NCBI GenBank assembly: GCA_028564925.1
Contig: CM053030.1
Coordinates: 271,806,492 to 271,870,491 of the forward strand
DNA: 64,000 nucleotides
Direction: 5' to 3'
Source: Lithobates sylvaticus
Taxonomy: Eukaryota; Chordata; Amphibia; Anura; Ranidae
Shown: positions 24,986 through 38,095 of the stretch, in pieces
Position numbering within the stretch: the stretch's first letter is position 1
How the letters are laid out: each line of letters begins with the position of its first letter
Notes under the pieces: model-generated
Database searches by the model: none
What the model was told of the DNA's origin: nothing
What the model saw: the letters and a program-made list of their open reading frames with translations, nothing else
Translations under genes and position numbers: made by a program

Positions 24986-25137
24986 TTGTTGCAATGAAAT
25001 TTCAGCAAAATGGACTAGTCTGCTGCATAATTTTTTTACTTAGATTTTCGGGGTGTCTTTGAATTCAGCCCTCTGTAGGTTGATAATTGTGTCCATCCAT
25101 TAATTTTTTTGAACAGTGTATCAATTAGTATACTTAC

Positions 25138-25262
25138 CATCCTTGGCAACATCACCAATAGGTACATTATGCTTTTGAGACATGTATCCAAGGAAGGAGA
25201 AGATGACAAATCCAGAAAAAAAGCTTGTCAGGGAATTGACTGAGGTTGTAATAATTGCATCT
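25138..25262 (-). CDS. slc6a3: slc6a3 coding exon 8 (diagnostic for DAT)
   Basis: 125 bp encoding, with split codons at each end, [20 protein letters not shown] then [22 protein letters not shown]. Human DAT reads [42 protein letters not shown]; the noradrenaline transporter is clearly different ([11 protein letters not shown]). It covers TM7 and the start of the next extracellular loop. Acceptor TTTTCACAG; donor GTAAGT. Confidence 0.96.
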
Positions 25263-25522
25263 CTGTGAAAACAAAACAAAAGAGCAGGGTAGAGACAGCC
25301 TAATAAATACATTTGAAAACCACAAGAGACAGAGAGCAGTCAAATCCTGAAACTAAAATGATTACTTTGAGCTGAGTGAATCTAGTGTATTTTTTGCAAA
25401 AACTATGGGACTGGTACAGAATAGAATTTGCTGTGCCATATTCCCTTGCTCCCCCACACTAACCATCCCTCCACAATTATGGTTGGGTAGCACCTATACT
25501 ATTGATAACTGCATTTAATATG
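25263..25522. other. slc6a3 intron 7 segment
   Basis: Non-coding. Nothing recognised. Confidence 0.4.
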
Positions 25523-25526
25523 TTAA

Positions 25527-25875
25527 AGAAGAGCTATAGGCAAAACATTTTTATGTTGGATAGAGTAAGGGAGGGTTATAACCCCTGTCAGATTATGTTT
25601 TGCCATTTGAGTCCCGTTGGGAAGATTTCCCTTCAGTTCCTGTCCCATAGCCAAAACAGAAAGTGACAGGATATACCTGCAAATTACTTTTCTGGGGACA
25701 ACCCAAAATTTGTGATTTTCTTTTACTTTCAATTTTAAAGATAATGGTAATTAGGACATATAGAGAGGGTGAATCTCCCTAATGGGGGAACAGACAGCAA
25801 TACAAACTGACGGGTGTTCTAGTTCATCTGCACTCTTTCCACAACCCAAAAAATTGTTTTGCCTTTAGTTGAACT
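25527..25875. mobile_element. TTAA-flanked MITE
   Basis: TTAA at 25523-25526 and 25876-25879. Related ends AGAAGAGCTATAGGCAAAAC and, complemented from the right, AGTTCAACTAAAGGCAAAAC. Non-coding, 349 bp. Confidence 0.8.
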
Positions 25876-25879
25876 TTAA

Positions 25880-27863
25880 GTAAGCAATATCTATGTCATG
25901 TGTACTAATGCCTGCCACCACTCTATGTATATTTCATTTTTGCTGCCGATATGTGTAACCCTATCCTGGAATTCCTTAGATCTTGCTCTCTACAGGTTAC
26001 TAAGATAACATGCATCTATGTGATAACTGAAGACTGAGCCTTTGCAAGGTGGGAGCATGGGACCATAGTACAGTCTCTTTCTGGCAGTGCCTACTTGTGT
26101 AGTGCAAGTAGGAGCCCCAAATGAGAATTACCGTGGGCATAGTGCTCACATTTGTCACACATTGTATCTCTCACAGATTGTATCTCTTGCACTTATTTTA
26201 AAGGTTTATTTAAAACACAAAGAGGATAGGGGTGGGTGAAATATCCAACAGTAACACATCTTCTCAAGCTGGCAGGACCTGCATGGAGCTCAGAGTTCTC
26301 CTGCATATAGCAAACAGAAGAAGCATCAATTGCAACAGAGGTTCCTGTGTTATCTCGGCACCAGGTAGTGACAGAAACAGAAGAACAGTGGAGGCTCAGG
26401 TATTACTCCATTGTCCCCCGTAACATTCCTTTAGCTATTGGATCAACTTGGGTAAAGTAGTAGACCAGTGGAGATTCATGTTTTGCTCTAGTGGTTTCAG
26501 TTATATTCTTTGTAGCAGTCAGATTAGTGTGGATAAGATCCATCTTTAAGTATCCAGTAGGATATGGTATTTCTAGAAGTTAAGGTACCCCAGACCTGGG
26601 ATCCAGCCCAGCACCTCAGACCCAGGTAAAAACATGTAGGCAAGGCCCACCCAGAAGCATTTTTTTTATAAAAACTAGGCCAAATTCACCAATAACAAGC
26701 TCATCATGGATTGGGTTGTCAACAAACATCAAGGCAAGCAAATCTGACTCAGTCCTCTGAATCACCTGACAGAGTTTGTCAGGTGACATAGGAAGCCCCC
26801 AAGCACACATTACTGTAGAAATTCCTACTTTACACCAAAATAGTGGCAGATTAAGGCATCCCTACATGCAGCAGGAAGCACTACCAGCACATTAAGTACT
26901 AAGAGCTGTCAGACTCTACAGAGGTTTCCACAGATACTCCCCAAGCCCACTTATGGCTGGCAAGAACTTAGCTATGCCTATAGAGAGCAAGTTTTTATCC
27001 AGAAAACAAAACATAATTTTAGTCCACTGTAGTAACGCACAGATGAAATCTGAGGAAAAAAAAATAAAATTGTCTAAAGAGGCTGTGTCATTTTAAATAC
27101 ATTATGTCTCACTAAAATCATAATTGATAGGTAGGCTTTGAGCAGCATTTCTGAAACCTTCAATCTTTTCTATGCCACCGATGTAATGTTGTAGCAGCAG
27201 CACTGACCTGTAAACAGAGTCCCAACCACTATAGCAGCCAATGCCACTGCAACTACAGCAGCTGGTAATTTGCATTTTCTCCTCAAGTTGTTGGGTTCTT
27301 AGTAGAAGTGATTTGGGTGACTGTAAAGTCACTCAATAATTTCTACAGCCTAAAGAATAATCGCTGTCCCCCACCCTCTTTACCTTACCTCCTGCCATGT
27401 GTTCCATGCTCACTTGTTCCTCCTGGGTGCCCAGAATCATCATGGTGGGTGTCAGCATGAAAAGCAGCAGGACATCAGCAAACATGCATTCACTGATCAT
27501 CCCTCTGACTAATGACACTGGAAACAATCAGCTCAGATTGTCTCCAGTTTCAGCGCTGTCATTCCCCTCCATAGTTGAGGAAGAAGCAAATTGAGCAGAA
27601 TCTGTGCTCAGTTAGCTTTAAGGAAGTGCAGAGCTTACATTAGTGATCTGATAGATGCCTGATATCTCCTTAAAGAGAACATATCACTTACACTATGCTA
27701 GCATATTCTAGGGCCAGCATTCAATGTTAAAGTGTAACCCCACTTTTGTGTGAATAATAGAAAAAAAAATAATAATAATATAGTATACACAATTGCGACT
27801 CAATTCATATTGTAACTGACTTTTTTTTTAAACACCTTTCTTTTACAATCTGTAATTTTCTGA
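25880..27863. other. slc6a3 intron 7, no gene recognised
   Basis: About 2 kb of intron. A Pro/Glu-neutral short minus-strand frame (27102-27527) has no family match or splice context. No terminal repeats found. Confidence 0.4.
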
Positions 27864-28231
27864 AGTGGTTGTTAACCCACTTCTACTAAATCCTCCAATC
27901 CTCTCTGTACCATAATAATAAGTGTCCCTGTACCTGTGTTATGTAAAAAATTTGCCCTATATGAGCACGGGTTTAGGCACTCTGCTGACTGTCAGTTCTC
28001 TTCTCTCTCGGGCTCACAGCTCCAGTGGGCATGGCCGAAGCCCTCCCGCTGACATCAGCCAGAGAGGAGGGCAAAAGAGGAGAGAGAGCGCTGACAGTCA
28101 GCTGAGCACTGGGAGCCGCGCTCATATAGGTACAATCTGGCAGATTTTTTACATAACGAAGGCACAGGGACACTTATCATTATGGTACAGAGAGGATGGG
28201 AGGATTTAGTAGACGTGGGTTAACAACCACT
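27864..28231. mobile_element. MITE with AGTGGTTGTTAACCC ends
   Basis: Inverted ends AGTGGTTGTTAACCCAC and GTGGGTTAACAACCACT. TTAA is kept on the right (28232-28235) and degraded to CTGA on the left. Internal foldback (CTGACTGTCAG against CTGACAGTCAG, TGCCAGATTTTTTACATAA against TTATGTAAAAAATTTGCC). Confidence 0.85.
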
Positions 28232-28235
28232 TTAA

Positions 28236-28640
28236 GGTCATCACAGAGGGCAAGGAGGCATAATAATATGATTATGGTACGGAGAGGATAGGATGTTTCA
28301 GTAGCAGATATGAGAGCAGCAGGAGCAGGGTGGGCACTGGTATGAGCAGGGAGGCAGGGAGGGGAGGACAGAGGAGGACAGAGGAGACACAGACACAGGA
28401 GAGCAGAGCTGTGGAAGACGAAGGCACATACTTTGACCATGGTGGCAGACCTGATATATCGTGGTCAGCGTACAGGGGGAAGGGCATAGCCAGGCAGGAT
28501 CAGTCAGGTTTTTTTTAGGTGTTACAGGGGGCCAAATGACAGAGCACAAGCACTGTGCTATATAACATGCTTTAAAGGAACAGGATCTGTTTTTTTTTTT
28601 TTTTGGGGGGGGGGGGGGTTAACAACTGCTTTTTTAAAGT
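28236..28640. mobile_element. TTAA-type MITE, left end missing
   Basis: Shares with 23242-23799 the segment ACAGAGCACAAGCACTGTG and a GGGGGTTAACAACTGC end. It abuts the previous element and may have lost its left end there. Contains T15 and G14 runs at 28590-28618. Confidence 0.6.
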
Positions 28641-28850
28641 GAATAACTCAACACCAAGTTCACTATGGACCATTTATGTATTTAAACACAGTGATCATAT
28701 CCCCCCTTAATCTTCTCTTCTCAAGATAGAATAAATCCAGTTCCTCAAATTTTTCCTCAAACCTGAGCTCCTCCGTGCCTCTTATCAGTTTTTTTGCCCT
28801 TTTCTGCACTTTCTTCAGTTCCCCAATATCCTTTTTGTGATATGGTTTAT
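28641..28850 (-). mobile_element. CR1-type LINE 3' region fragment
   Basis: The plus strand reads GATCATATCCCCCCTTAATC then CTTCTCAAGATAGAATAAAT, and later CCCTTTTCTGCACTTTCTTC. This is the antisense of the CR1 3' coding end found widely in tetrapods. No open frame remains. Confidence 0.65.
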
Positions 28851-28967
28851 ATTACACAGTAATCATACATATTTCATACCTGTTGAACTGCTGTGCTAGT
28901 GGAGTACTTACTGCTGCTGCAGTGATCACTGCAGCTTTCCAGATCCCATGCTGCAATTCAAACTCCC

Positions 28968-29097
28968 TGCATTTTTCTCAAGGAATGCAAAGTGTTCTCA
29001 GATTGGACAAGGTGGAGAGGAGGGTTGGTGTCATTATGCTCTCCATTCACCACCTCGTCCAATCAGAGAATGCTTTGCACTCATTGAGAAAAATGCA
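28968..29097. repeat. Foldback repeat, about 50-bp arms
   Basis: TGCATTTTTCTCAAGGAATG...GATTGGACAAGGTGG pairs with CCACCTCGTCCAATCAGAGA...TTGAGAAAAATGCA. Probably a small MITE; no clear target duplication. Confidence 0.65.
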
Positions 29098-30200
29098 TGG
29101 CATTCACTGAATGGCGGCCACACCAAGTAAGTGCCCCCAAAACAGGACCTGAAAGACCACAGAAATCACTGTAGTAGTGGCAACTACTACTGTGATTCTC
29201 CTCTTCCACATCAGTCCCACAGATATGTATAAAGCCACCCTGTACTTTGTTGGGTGTCCAAAGGTATCTTTTCTGGTTGGTAACTAGCCAGACACCTAGG
29301 GCTATAGTTATGGAGTTTGGCAAGTCTTTTACTTTTAAGCATTTATGTCGCTTCTGGCTCCCACTAGTAGTCTTCCTATAGTGGTGCATGCTGAAGGACC
29401 TTAAAAAAGCTCAGGGAGTGGATTGATGAGCTCCCCCTCTTCCTGGGCCTTGGCTCTCAGAGAGTTCTGGCCCTTATTTTGCCTGATGGATGTCTGCTGA
29501 AGTGCTCCTGGCAGTACTTTGGATTAATGGAGTCTGGAAGCCTGGTTGCTATTGTAGACCTTACCCTAACCCTCTCTTCCTGTGAGCCAGAGAAAAAAAA
29601 AAACCTTAAAATCCTAAAGTGACTGGTGCCCTTCCTCATCATGTAATGTTCTTTACTGTGGCCATGGATCTACCCTGAGGTAATTGATAGCCTTCTTCAT
29701 GCTGGATGTGAGTCCACTCTCTCTACTCCCATGCAGGAGGGGTGCTGCATGTAACTATATGATACAAACAATAATTGGAGCTATAAAGGCACACAATTTT
29801 AAATTGCCACCAATTTTTTTATTCTGTTAGGCGTGACCAAGGGATGGGAACTGCGCAAAAGCCAGTGATTTGGAATAAACCAGACTAAGCGTTGCCTCAA
29901 GTTTTTTTTGTACTACAGGATCTATATGGAAGGAATGTATTCTTTTCTGGCACTGGTACCTAGTGTGGAAGTTGATCCAAGAGGCTATGAACAGGAGGCA
30001 GTACAGCACAGTGCATAGTGCAGGACCATCCTGCATTTTGGCACTACCCTGCTCCCCAGTTCTGCTCCCAGTCCCACAAAGGCTCTGCCCTGTACCGTGT
30101 GCACACAGCTTGAGTTGTTTATATGCAAATTGTAAATACAAATTGATGTGAGAAGCTCCTCCTTGGATCCAGCTGAATTAATTAAAGAGGGGAAGAAGTC
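29098..30200. other. slc6a3 intron 7, non-coding
   Basis: About 1.1 kb with no exon, repeat ends or RNA gene recognised. Confidence 0.35.
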
Positions 30201-30209
30201 TTTACATTT

Positions 30210-30810
30210 GGGAGGAGATTTGTACTGGAAGAGGGGTCTGTACTGAAAGAAGGGAGGTCAGTACTGCTGGGGAGGGAGGGGTCCTGTACTGGAGGGGGGA
30301 CTCTCTACTGAAAGAAGGGAGGTCAGTACTAGAGGGATCCTGTAATAGAATGGGATTTGGTACTGGTGGGGAAAAAGTGGGTTAGTTCTGGAGATGGTCT
30401 CTATACTGAAGGGGGGTTTGTATTGGTGGGGAGGGAGGAGATCTGTACTAGAGGGTGTCTGTACTGGCGGGGTGGGAGGAAGTCTTTACTGCAGGAGGGG
30501 TCTGTACTGGTGTGGATGGGGGGGTTCTGAACTAGAGGGGGGTCTATACTGGTGGGGAGTAAGGGGATCTGTACTGTGGAACAGTCTGTACTGATTAGGG
30601 ACTTGGAGGGGGTATGTGCTGTGGGGGTGGTCTGTACTGGTGGGTTTTTATTGAGAAGGGGTTGGGAGGGGGCTTCTGTGCTGTGGGGTGGTCTGTACTG
30701 GGGGGGGGGGGGTCTGTACATAAAGGGTTTGTAAGGGGGTCTGAGCTGAGGGGGAAGTTAGGGCTGTACTGGGTAGGATATGAGGGGATTTTTACTGGCA
30801 GGAAGGGGTA
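30210..30810. repeat. G-rich minisatellite (GTACTGG units)
   Basis: Degenerate tandem units of about 25-45 bp built from GGGGTCTGTACTGGTGGGGA and variants. It recurs across some 600 bp with strong G/C strand asymmetry. Long open frames across it are a by-product of the repeat. Confidence 0.85.
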
Positions 30811-30907
30811 ATTTATTAGTTGTTCTCTGTGCCTTATGCACTCCTGTGCTAGCTAAAAAAATTGTTTCATTAATGAAAACCACCTTCTTGGTGGGGTGTG
30901 TCTATAA

Positions 30908-31133
30908 GGGTTATTTACTAAAGGAAAATACACTTTAGACTGCAAGTGCACTTGTAAGTAAAGTCGCTGTAGATCCGAGGGGAACATGCAAGGAAAATAA
31001 AGAACAGCATTTTAGCTTGCACATGATTGGATGATAAAATCAGCAAAGCTTCTACTCATTTCTGATCTACCCCTCAGATTTAGAGCGACTACACTTGCAG
31101 TTCAAAGTGGACTTGCATTTCATAAATAACCCC
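30908..31133. mobile_element. Foldback MITE with GGGTTATTTACTAAAGG end
   Basis: GGGTTATTTACTAAAGGAAA at the left, AAATAACCC at the right, and inner pairs (CTGCAAGTGCA, GTCGCTGTAGATC against GATTTAGAGCGAC). Same family as 44269-44540, 45391-45606 and 57621-57731. Confidence 0.7.
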
Positions 31134-33107
<1,974 letters not shown>

Positions 33108-33950
33108 CACCGATCAGCAATAACAATATGACCACCCACCTAATACTGAGTGGGTCCCCCTTGACCTAATATTGAGTAGGTCCATGCCTTGACATTTCAA
33201 GGTAAGGACTCCAAAGTAACATTCACATGGCAGAACCCAAGGTTTACCAACATAAGATTGCCCAAAGCATCAGACTGCCTCTACTGGTTTGTCTTCTTCC
33301 CATACTGCATCCTGGTGCCATCTCCTCCCTAGGTAAGCGATGCACATGCCCCTGTGATGTAAAAGAAACAGGATTCATCAGACTAAGCCACCTTCTTTCA
33401 TTGCTCTGTACCCCAGTTCTGATGCTTATGTGCCAATTGTAGGCACTTTTGTCTGTGGACATGGGTCAACATGGACAACCTGCCCCGTACGCAACAAACT
33501 GATGCACTGTGTGTTCTAACACCTTTCTATTGGAACCAGAATAAACTTTTTCGGCAATTTAAGCTACAGTAGCTCTTCTTCTGGATCAGAGTACACAGGC
33601 CAGCCTTCATTTCCCACTTGCATTAGTGAGCCTTGGCCGCCCATGTACCTGTCGCTGGTTCACCGGTTTCCTTCCTTGAACCACTTTCAGCTGGTTCTGA
33701 TCACTGCAGAATGAAAACATGCCAAACAACAGCTGCAGATTTGGAGTTGCCCTGTCCATTACAATTTGGTCCTTGTCAAAGTCACTTAAATCCTTACACT
33801 TGCTCATTTTCTTCTGCTTTCATCATATCAGGGACAACATGTTCACTTGCTGCCTATTAAATCCCACCAACTTTTAGGTGTCATTGTAACAAAATAATCA
33901 ATTTTATTCCATTTACCCGTTAGTGGTCACAATGATATGGCTGATCTGTG
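33108..33950 (-). mobile_element. Tc1 transposon, internally deleted
   Basis: TA borders (33106-33107, 33951-33952). Ends CACCGATCAGCAATAACAAT and, on the right, GATATGGCTGATCTGTG are inverted relatives. Minus-strand remnants include MSKCKDLSDFDKDQIVMDRA (33607-33807, N-terminus) and a middle part near 33244-33462. The catalytic C-terminal half is mostly deleted; 843 bp remain of about 1.5 kb expected. Confidence 0.85.
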
Positions 33951-33952
33951 TA

Positions 33953-36160
33953 TATTTATTCCCAGGGGGAACAGTCAATGCTGAATCAGGATACGGGAAT
34001 GTAATCACCTATTTAACATGTTTAACCTAGCTTTTGACTCTGTAAAAAAAAAAAAAAACTCTGATTCGAGGTCCAATCCTATGCAAATTTACACAAATAT
34101 AGGCATGTCAGCTACTGCAGATCTAAATGAGTTTAATCAGACAGAAGAAAACAACTTAGTTAGGGAGAAATTACCAAAAAAGGGGGCTGTCAAAGTAGGC
34201 TCTGTATATCATTTGATTGGAACCTACCAGCAGGCAGAAGTCTAATCAGGACTTGGAGCTAATCATCTTCAGTTAATAGGAAAGTGTACTACATAGCAAT
34301 GGAAAAATATATTATTTTGAATATGTTTTTAAACCTATATTTTATATTTTTTGCTATATGTGTACAGTCTTTGTTTTACAAAAAAAAACATTTAATTCAT
34401 GACAAAGAATTCCCAAAGCACTATGGGTTCTCTAAAGGGACAACACAGCAGGGAAAGCCTGTCTTATGGCTGGCTTTGTTTGACTAAAAAGTTAAACCAG
34501 AGCCATCTGGAAATTGAATGAGTCACTCCTCTGATTCATTTAATTGCTTGTGTAGATTTGAACTTGAGCTATTGAGCTGTGTCACAAATAAAAGTGATGT
34601 TTGTGTGTGCACTGGGGTATAGAGAGGAAGAAGAGCAATATTTGCATAGCGTTATGAAGTAGCTGGGGGCGTGGATGTTGGTACCTGTGCTCTCAGCTAC
34701 ATGATGGTTGTTGTGTATTTAGTTCAGATATAAAGTTTCTATGATCTTACAGACACACTTGGACTCTAATTCATCAAGATGCTAGATGTTTGCTAATAAA
34801 CACTTAAGGAAAACTACACTGAAACATGATACTGAGAGCTAATTTTAGCAGCCCTTAGGCACATATTAATGTGCCTAAACTGCTACTGTAGCGCAATAAA
34901 TCAAGACCATAGTCAGTGAAACTTTGGCATCCAGAAAATATTTTCCATCTATTAGGAAAGAATGTTATAAAGACATTCATTCACATTCACATGCTATTGC
35001 AAGTGGATACTGGTCAGAGATTTTGGAGTTTCAGACTCTTTAAACAGATGCTAGAATAACCATATGCAGGAAAATATTGAGAGGGCTAGAGAGCCAAGTG
35101 TAAAGTGCCAAAGCAAGTAGTCATCCAAAATTAGGAATCAATCACAGACAGGATTAAAATAGGAAACACAAAGACAAAGATTACAGCTCTGGCAACCATG
35201 AGGAAAGGTTTGTGGTGTTGGCAAGGTCTATCTGTAACTATTACATTTGACTTAGAATGTTCACGGATACTCAGATGCTCTCATGACCTACAATTCATAG
35301 AACATTCTCCTATTCTCAGGTAAACAAGGATGCCAGAATATGTGAACAGATGCCAGGAGAGCTACAGGGACAGACATGAGTATACTGGAGGCCAAACAAA
35401 CTGGAAAAACACCAGACCGAAGAATAGGATGCCTCTGACTCAGGCCAGCACTTTAAGGTAACTGGAGTAAAAGTGCAAGATGCAAAGTAGAAGGGAGAAC
35501 AAGGCTAGCAAAGAAGAGAAAAAGGCTGAAGCCAAAATCAAAGTGCAAAGTCTAGACCAATAAAGGGGGGGGGGGGGGTTAAGCCAAAGATGTCAAAGTA
35601 AACTCCCCCACAATACTGTCCAGTTACCTGCACACATATGTATCACAGACAGACTCCCTTCCCTACTCTTTTATTACCCATGAGTCAACTGTTTCATATT
35701 TACTACTCATAAATGCTACGTGGTACCTGCCAGCATTGTAAGAGGTTTTAGCCATCATCATAATCCTAACAATGAAAAATAGCAACCCCCCCAGTTATAG
35801 TGTCCATAAAAATTAGATGAGTTTCCCGATCCATCTATTTTGGTCAGACTGGATGATGATCTAATGCCTATGGGGAACCAAAAGACACCCAGAGGGGGAC
35901 TTCTGTTATTTTATCTTTGTTAAGCCAGCTCCAGAGTTGTCTGCAGCACACCTCCCATGACTCTTTTAATTGGCACTTGCTGTGTTCAGGTAATTTCAGA
36001 ACAGCAAAGATGCCTAAGGATGTGCTTATACTGTACATCTAACTGCCCTGTAATATTCACAGTATATACTGTTTTACATTGCACTCCACCCATGTGACTA
36101 CAAATGTATGAACTTTAAAACAAAGCTCACCTACCCCCTTTCACCACTGGAGAATTGTTT
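33953..36160. other. slc6a3 intron 6, no gene
   Basis: About 2.2 kb of intron with an A14 run (34045) and G13 run (35566). No exon or repeat ends recognised. Confidence 0.4.
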
Positions 36161-36343
36161 ATGTGATTGCCACATCTTTGGCAAAAGCGAACCATCAAAA
36201 ATTATTGCTTGAACTAGATGGGCATGTGTCTTTTTTCAACTTGAATAACTATGTAACTATGTAATAAGTAGCACATACAAGAAAGGAAGATGGAAGGGTA
36301 GGAGAACTAAGCCCATGATGGGGCAGAAACTATAAAGAGTAGC
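36161..36343 (+). mobile_element. CR1/L2 LINE tail plus shared flank, copy 1
   Basis: Contains GAACTAGATGGGCATGTGTC and the ACTATGTAACTATGTAA end of a CR1/L2 LINE. It continues into AGTAGCACATACAAGAAAGG, which also follows the second copy at 40024, so the match runs past the LINE tail. Confidence 0.75.
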
Positions 36344-36701
36344 TTGGCACAAGGGATCAGGAATGATAGCCAGAGTAGATAGCCAGAGTAGGACTTAGGA
36401 GCTGCCAGTTAGGCAAAATGATGATGCAGGAACCTGGTCCTGTTGATGCTTCCATTGATGCACCCAAGGCAGACTCATCTTCTGCCCACCTTTCAACTTT
36501 CCCCTAATCCAGATGTAGTAGCTGCAAGATGTACAGGGTGGGATGTAGTAACATCCACACAATAAACAACTATGTAAGAAATAAGGTTTCTTTAAGTACC
36601 CCCAGGTGTTACTCAAACAACACACGTCAGAAGAAGGTGAAGTCACTAAATATGACAGAGACCAAGGTTAGTATTTAACAGGGAAATGAAAAAGGTAAAT
36701 G
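36344..36701. other. slc6a3 intron 6 segment
   Basis: Non-coding. Nothing recognised up to the target duplication at 36702. Confidence 0.4.
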
Positions 36702-36717
36702 TTGAGCTTGTTGACAA
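36702..36717. repeat. Target duplication, left copy
   Basis: TTGAGCTTGTTGACAA, identical to 38013-38028, bracketing the palindromic insertion. Confidence 0.9.
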
Positions 36718-38012
36718 AAATAGCAACACAGAAACAGCGCTCAATGGGTTCATGAATAAAGTTTATTTCTAAAACTGCTCCAGTGTAAAAACAGAACAGA
36801 TCACAGTTCAATATAGCATGTTGTTAGGATCTTTGAAAAAATGGGGTGTTGAAACTGTCATTTGAATATAAAAGAAGAAACAGTATAGCATCATACCGCC
36901 TCAGGTCCTGATGACTGGAGATGTGTTGAGATGTTACTATGTCTAACCTTTGTCACGGTATGTAAAAACCAACTCACCACTCCATGTGCCCGAGGGGGAA
37001 TGGTATTGTGGAGGGGCAAGGCGCAGGAACACTCTCCTAGGTGGTTATAGGACTCTGCCGCTGGATGCAAAAGATTGGATGAAGGGGACAACAATGGGTT
37101 GTTCCATGCACTCTAAAGCGCCGGCGTCCGGAGTGTTCAGCGTCTCGCTGTGAGGAGGAAGGGAAACCTCGATCTGGCATCCGGAAGAGGAAAACACATC
37201 GCCAATCGGGAGCACGTGACGGCTAGACGCGTACTGTTGGGGGTATCCAAGGCGACCGTGACTTACTAGTTTCGCGCGCATGCGCTTTGTCAAAGGGACT
37301 TTGACAAAGCGCATGCGCGCGAAACTAGTAAGTCACGGTCGCCTTGGATACCCCCAACAGTACGCGTCTAGCCGTCACGTGCTCCCGATTGGCGATGTGT
37401 TTTCCTCTTCCGGATGCCAGATCGAGGTTTCCCTTCCTCCTCACAGCGAGACGCTGAACACTCCGGACGCCGGCGCTTTAGAGTGCATGGAACAACCCAT
37501 TGTTGTCCCCTTCATCCAATCTTTTGCATCCAGCGGCAGAGTCCTATAACCACCTAGGAGAGTGTTCCTGCGCCTTGCCCCTCCACAATACCATTCCCCC
37601 TCGGGCACATGGAGTGGTGAGTTGGTTTTTACATACCGTGACAAAGGTTAGACATAGTAACATCTCAACACATCTCCAGTCATCAGGACCTGAGGCGGTA
37701 TGATGCTATACTGTTTCTTCTTTTATATTCAAATGACAGTTTCAACACCCCATTTTTTCAAAGATCCTAACAACATGCTATATTGAACTGTGATCTGTTC
37801 TGTTTTTACACTGGAGCAGTTTTAGAAATAAACTTTATTCATGAACCCATTGAGCGCTGTTTCTGTGTTGCTATTTTTGTCTGAACTTTGTCTCTGAAAG
37901 TTTAAACAGCTGCCTGGGTTCTGATTATACCCCATCTCTGAAATTTCCCTGACACTTGGTGATATAAGACTGTTCTCTGGAGCGCATTGAAACTTTTTGC
38001 TGGTATTTTTTA
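36718..38012. mobile_element. Head-to-head palindromic retroelement insertion
   Basis: A 1295-bp insertion flanked by a perfect 16-bp direct repeat. Its core is an inverted repeat: 36713-37295 and 37299-37881, 583 bp per arm (the first five bases overlap the target duplication), spacer GGA. The arms keep exact positional symmetry with no gaps and, as far as I compared them, no mismatches. The right arm continues uniquely to 38012, so the unit is about 714 bp. Each arm starts at the centre with a hammerhead-like motif and contains AATAAAC. No protein is encoded; the paired open frames are mirror images. It is probably a non-autonomous Penelope-type (hammerhead) element inserted as an inverted dimer. 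Confidence 0.8.
37299..37333 (+). ncRNA. Hammerhead-like motif at palindrome centre (also mirrored)
   Basis: CTTTGACAAAGCGCATGCGC followed by GCGAAACTAGTAAG. GAAAC follows a GC stem as in the hammerhead core. The TGACAAAG half is one CpG-type change from the TGACGAAG expected of an active core. The mirror copy is at 37261-37295 on the other strand. It aligns with the motif at 11644. Confidence 0.5.
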
Positions 38013-38028
38013 TTGAGCTTGTTGACAA
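38013..38028. repeat. Target duplication, right copy
   Basis: TTGAGCTTGTTGACAA, identical to 36702-36717. It lies 68 bp from the slc6a3 exon-6 border. Confidence 0.9.
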
Positions 38029-38095
38029 CCTAGTGGAAAGAACCAGAGTCAACTACAGCCAGATTAATTTAATTGTAGGGTACATTTAAACCTAC

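Larger units (their letters stand above)
23153..25118 (+). mobile_element. Tc1 transposon ending 19 bp from an exon
   Basis: Flanked by TA (23151-23152, 25119-25120). Inverted ends CACTGCTTAAAAAAATT and, on the right, AATTTTTTTGAACAGTG. The central region is transposase-derived. A TTAA-flanked element occupies 23242-23799. The right terminus lies only 19 bp from the slc6a3 exon-8 border at 25138. Confidence 0.9.

Noticed and set aside
28330-28549. Frames near 28.4 kb as a gene
   Set aside because: Inside a GA-rich TTAA-type MITE; no domain or splice context.
30394-30811. Gly/Trp-rich and Pro-rich open frames
   Set aside because: Produced by the G-rich minisatellite on both strands.
37045-37549. 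Mirror-image open frames of 89 and 67 codons on both strands
   Set aside because: They are identical because of the palindrome, have no domain match and cross the hammerhead-like centre; not genes.
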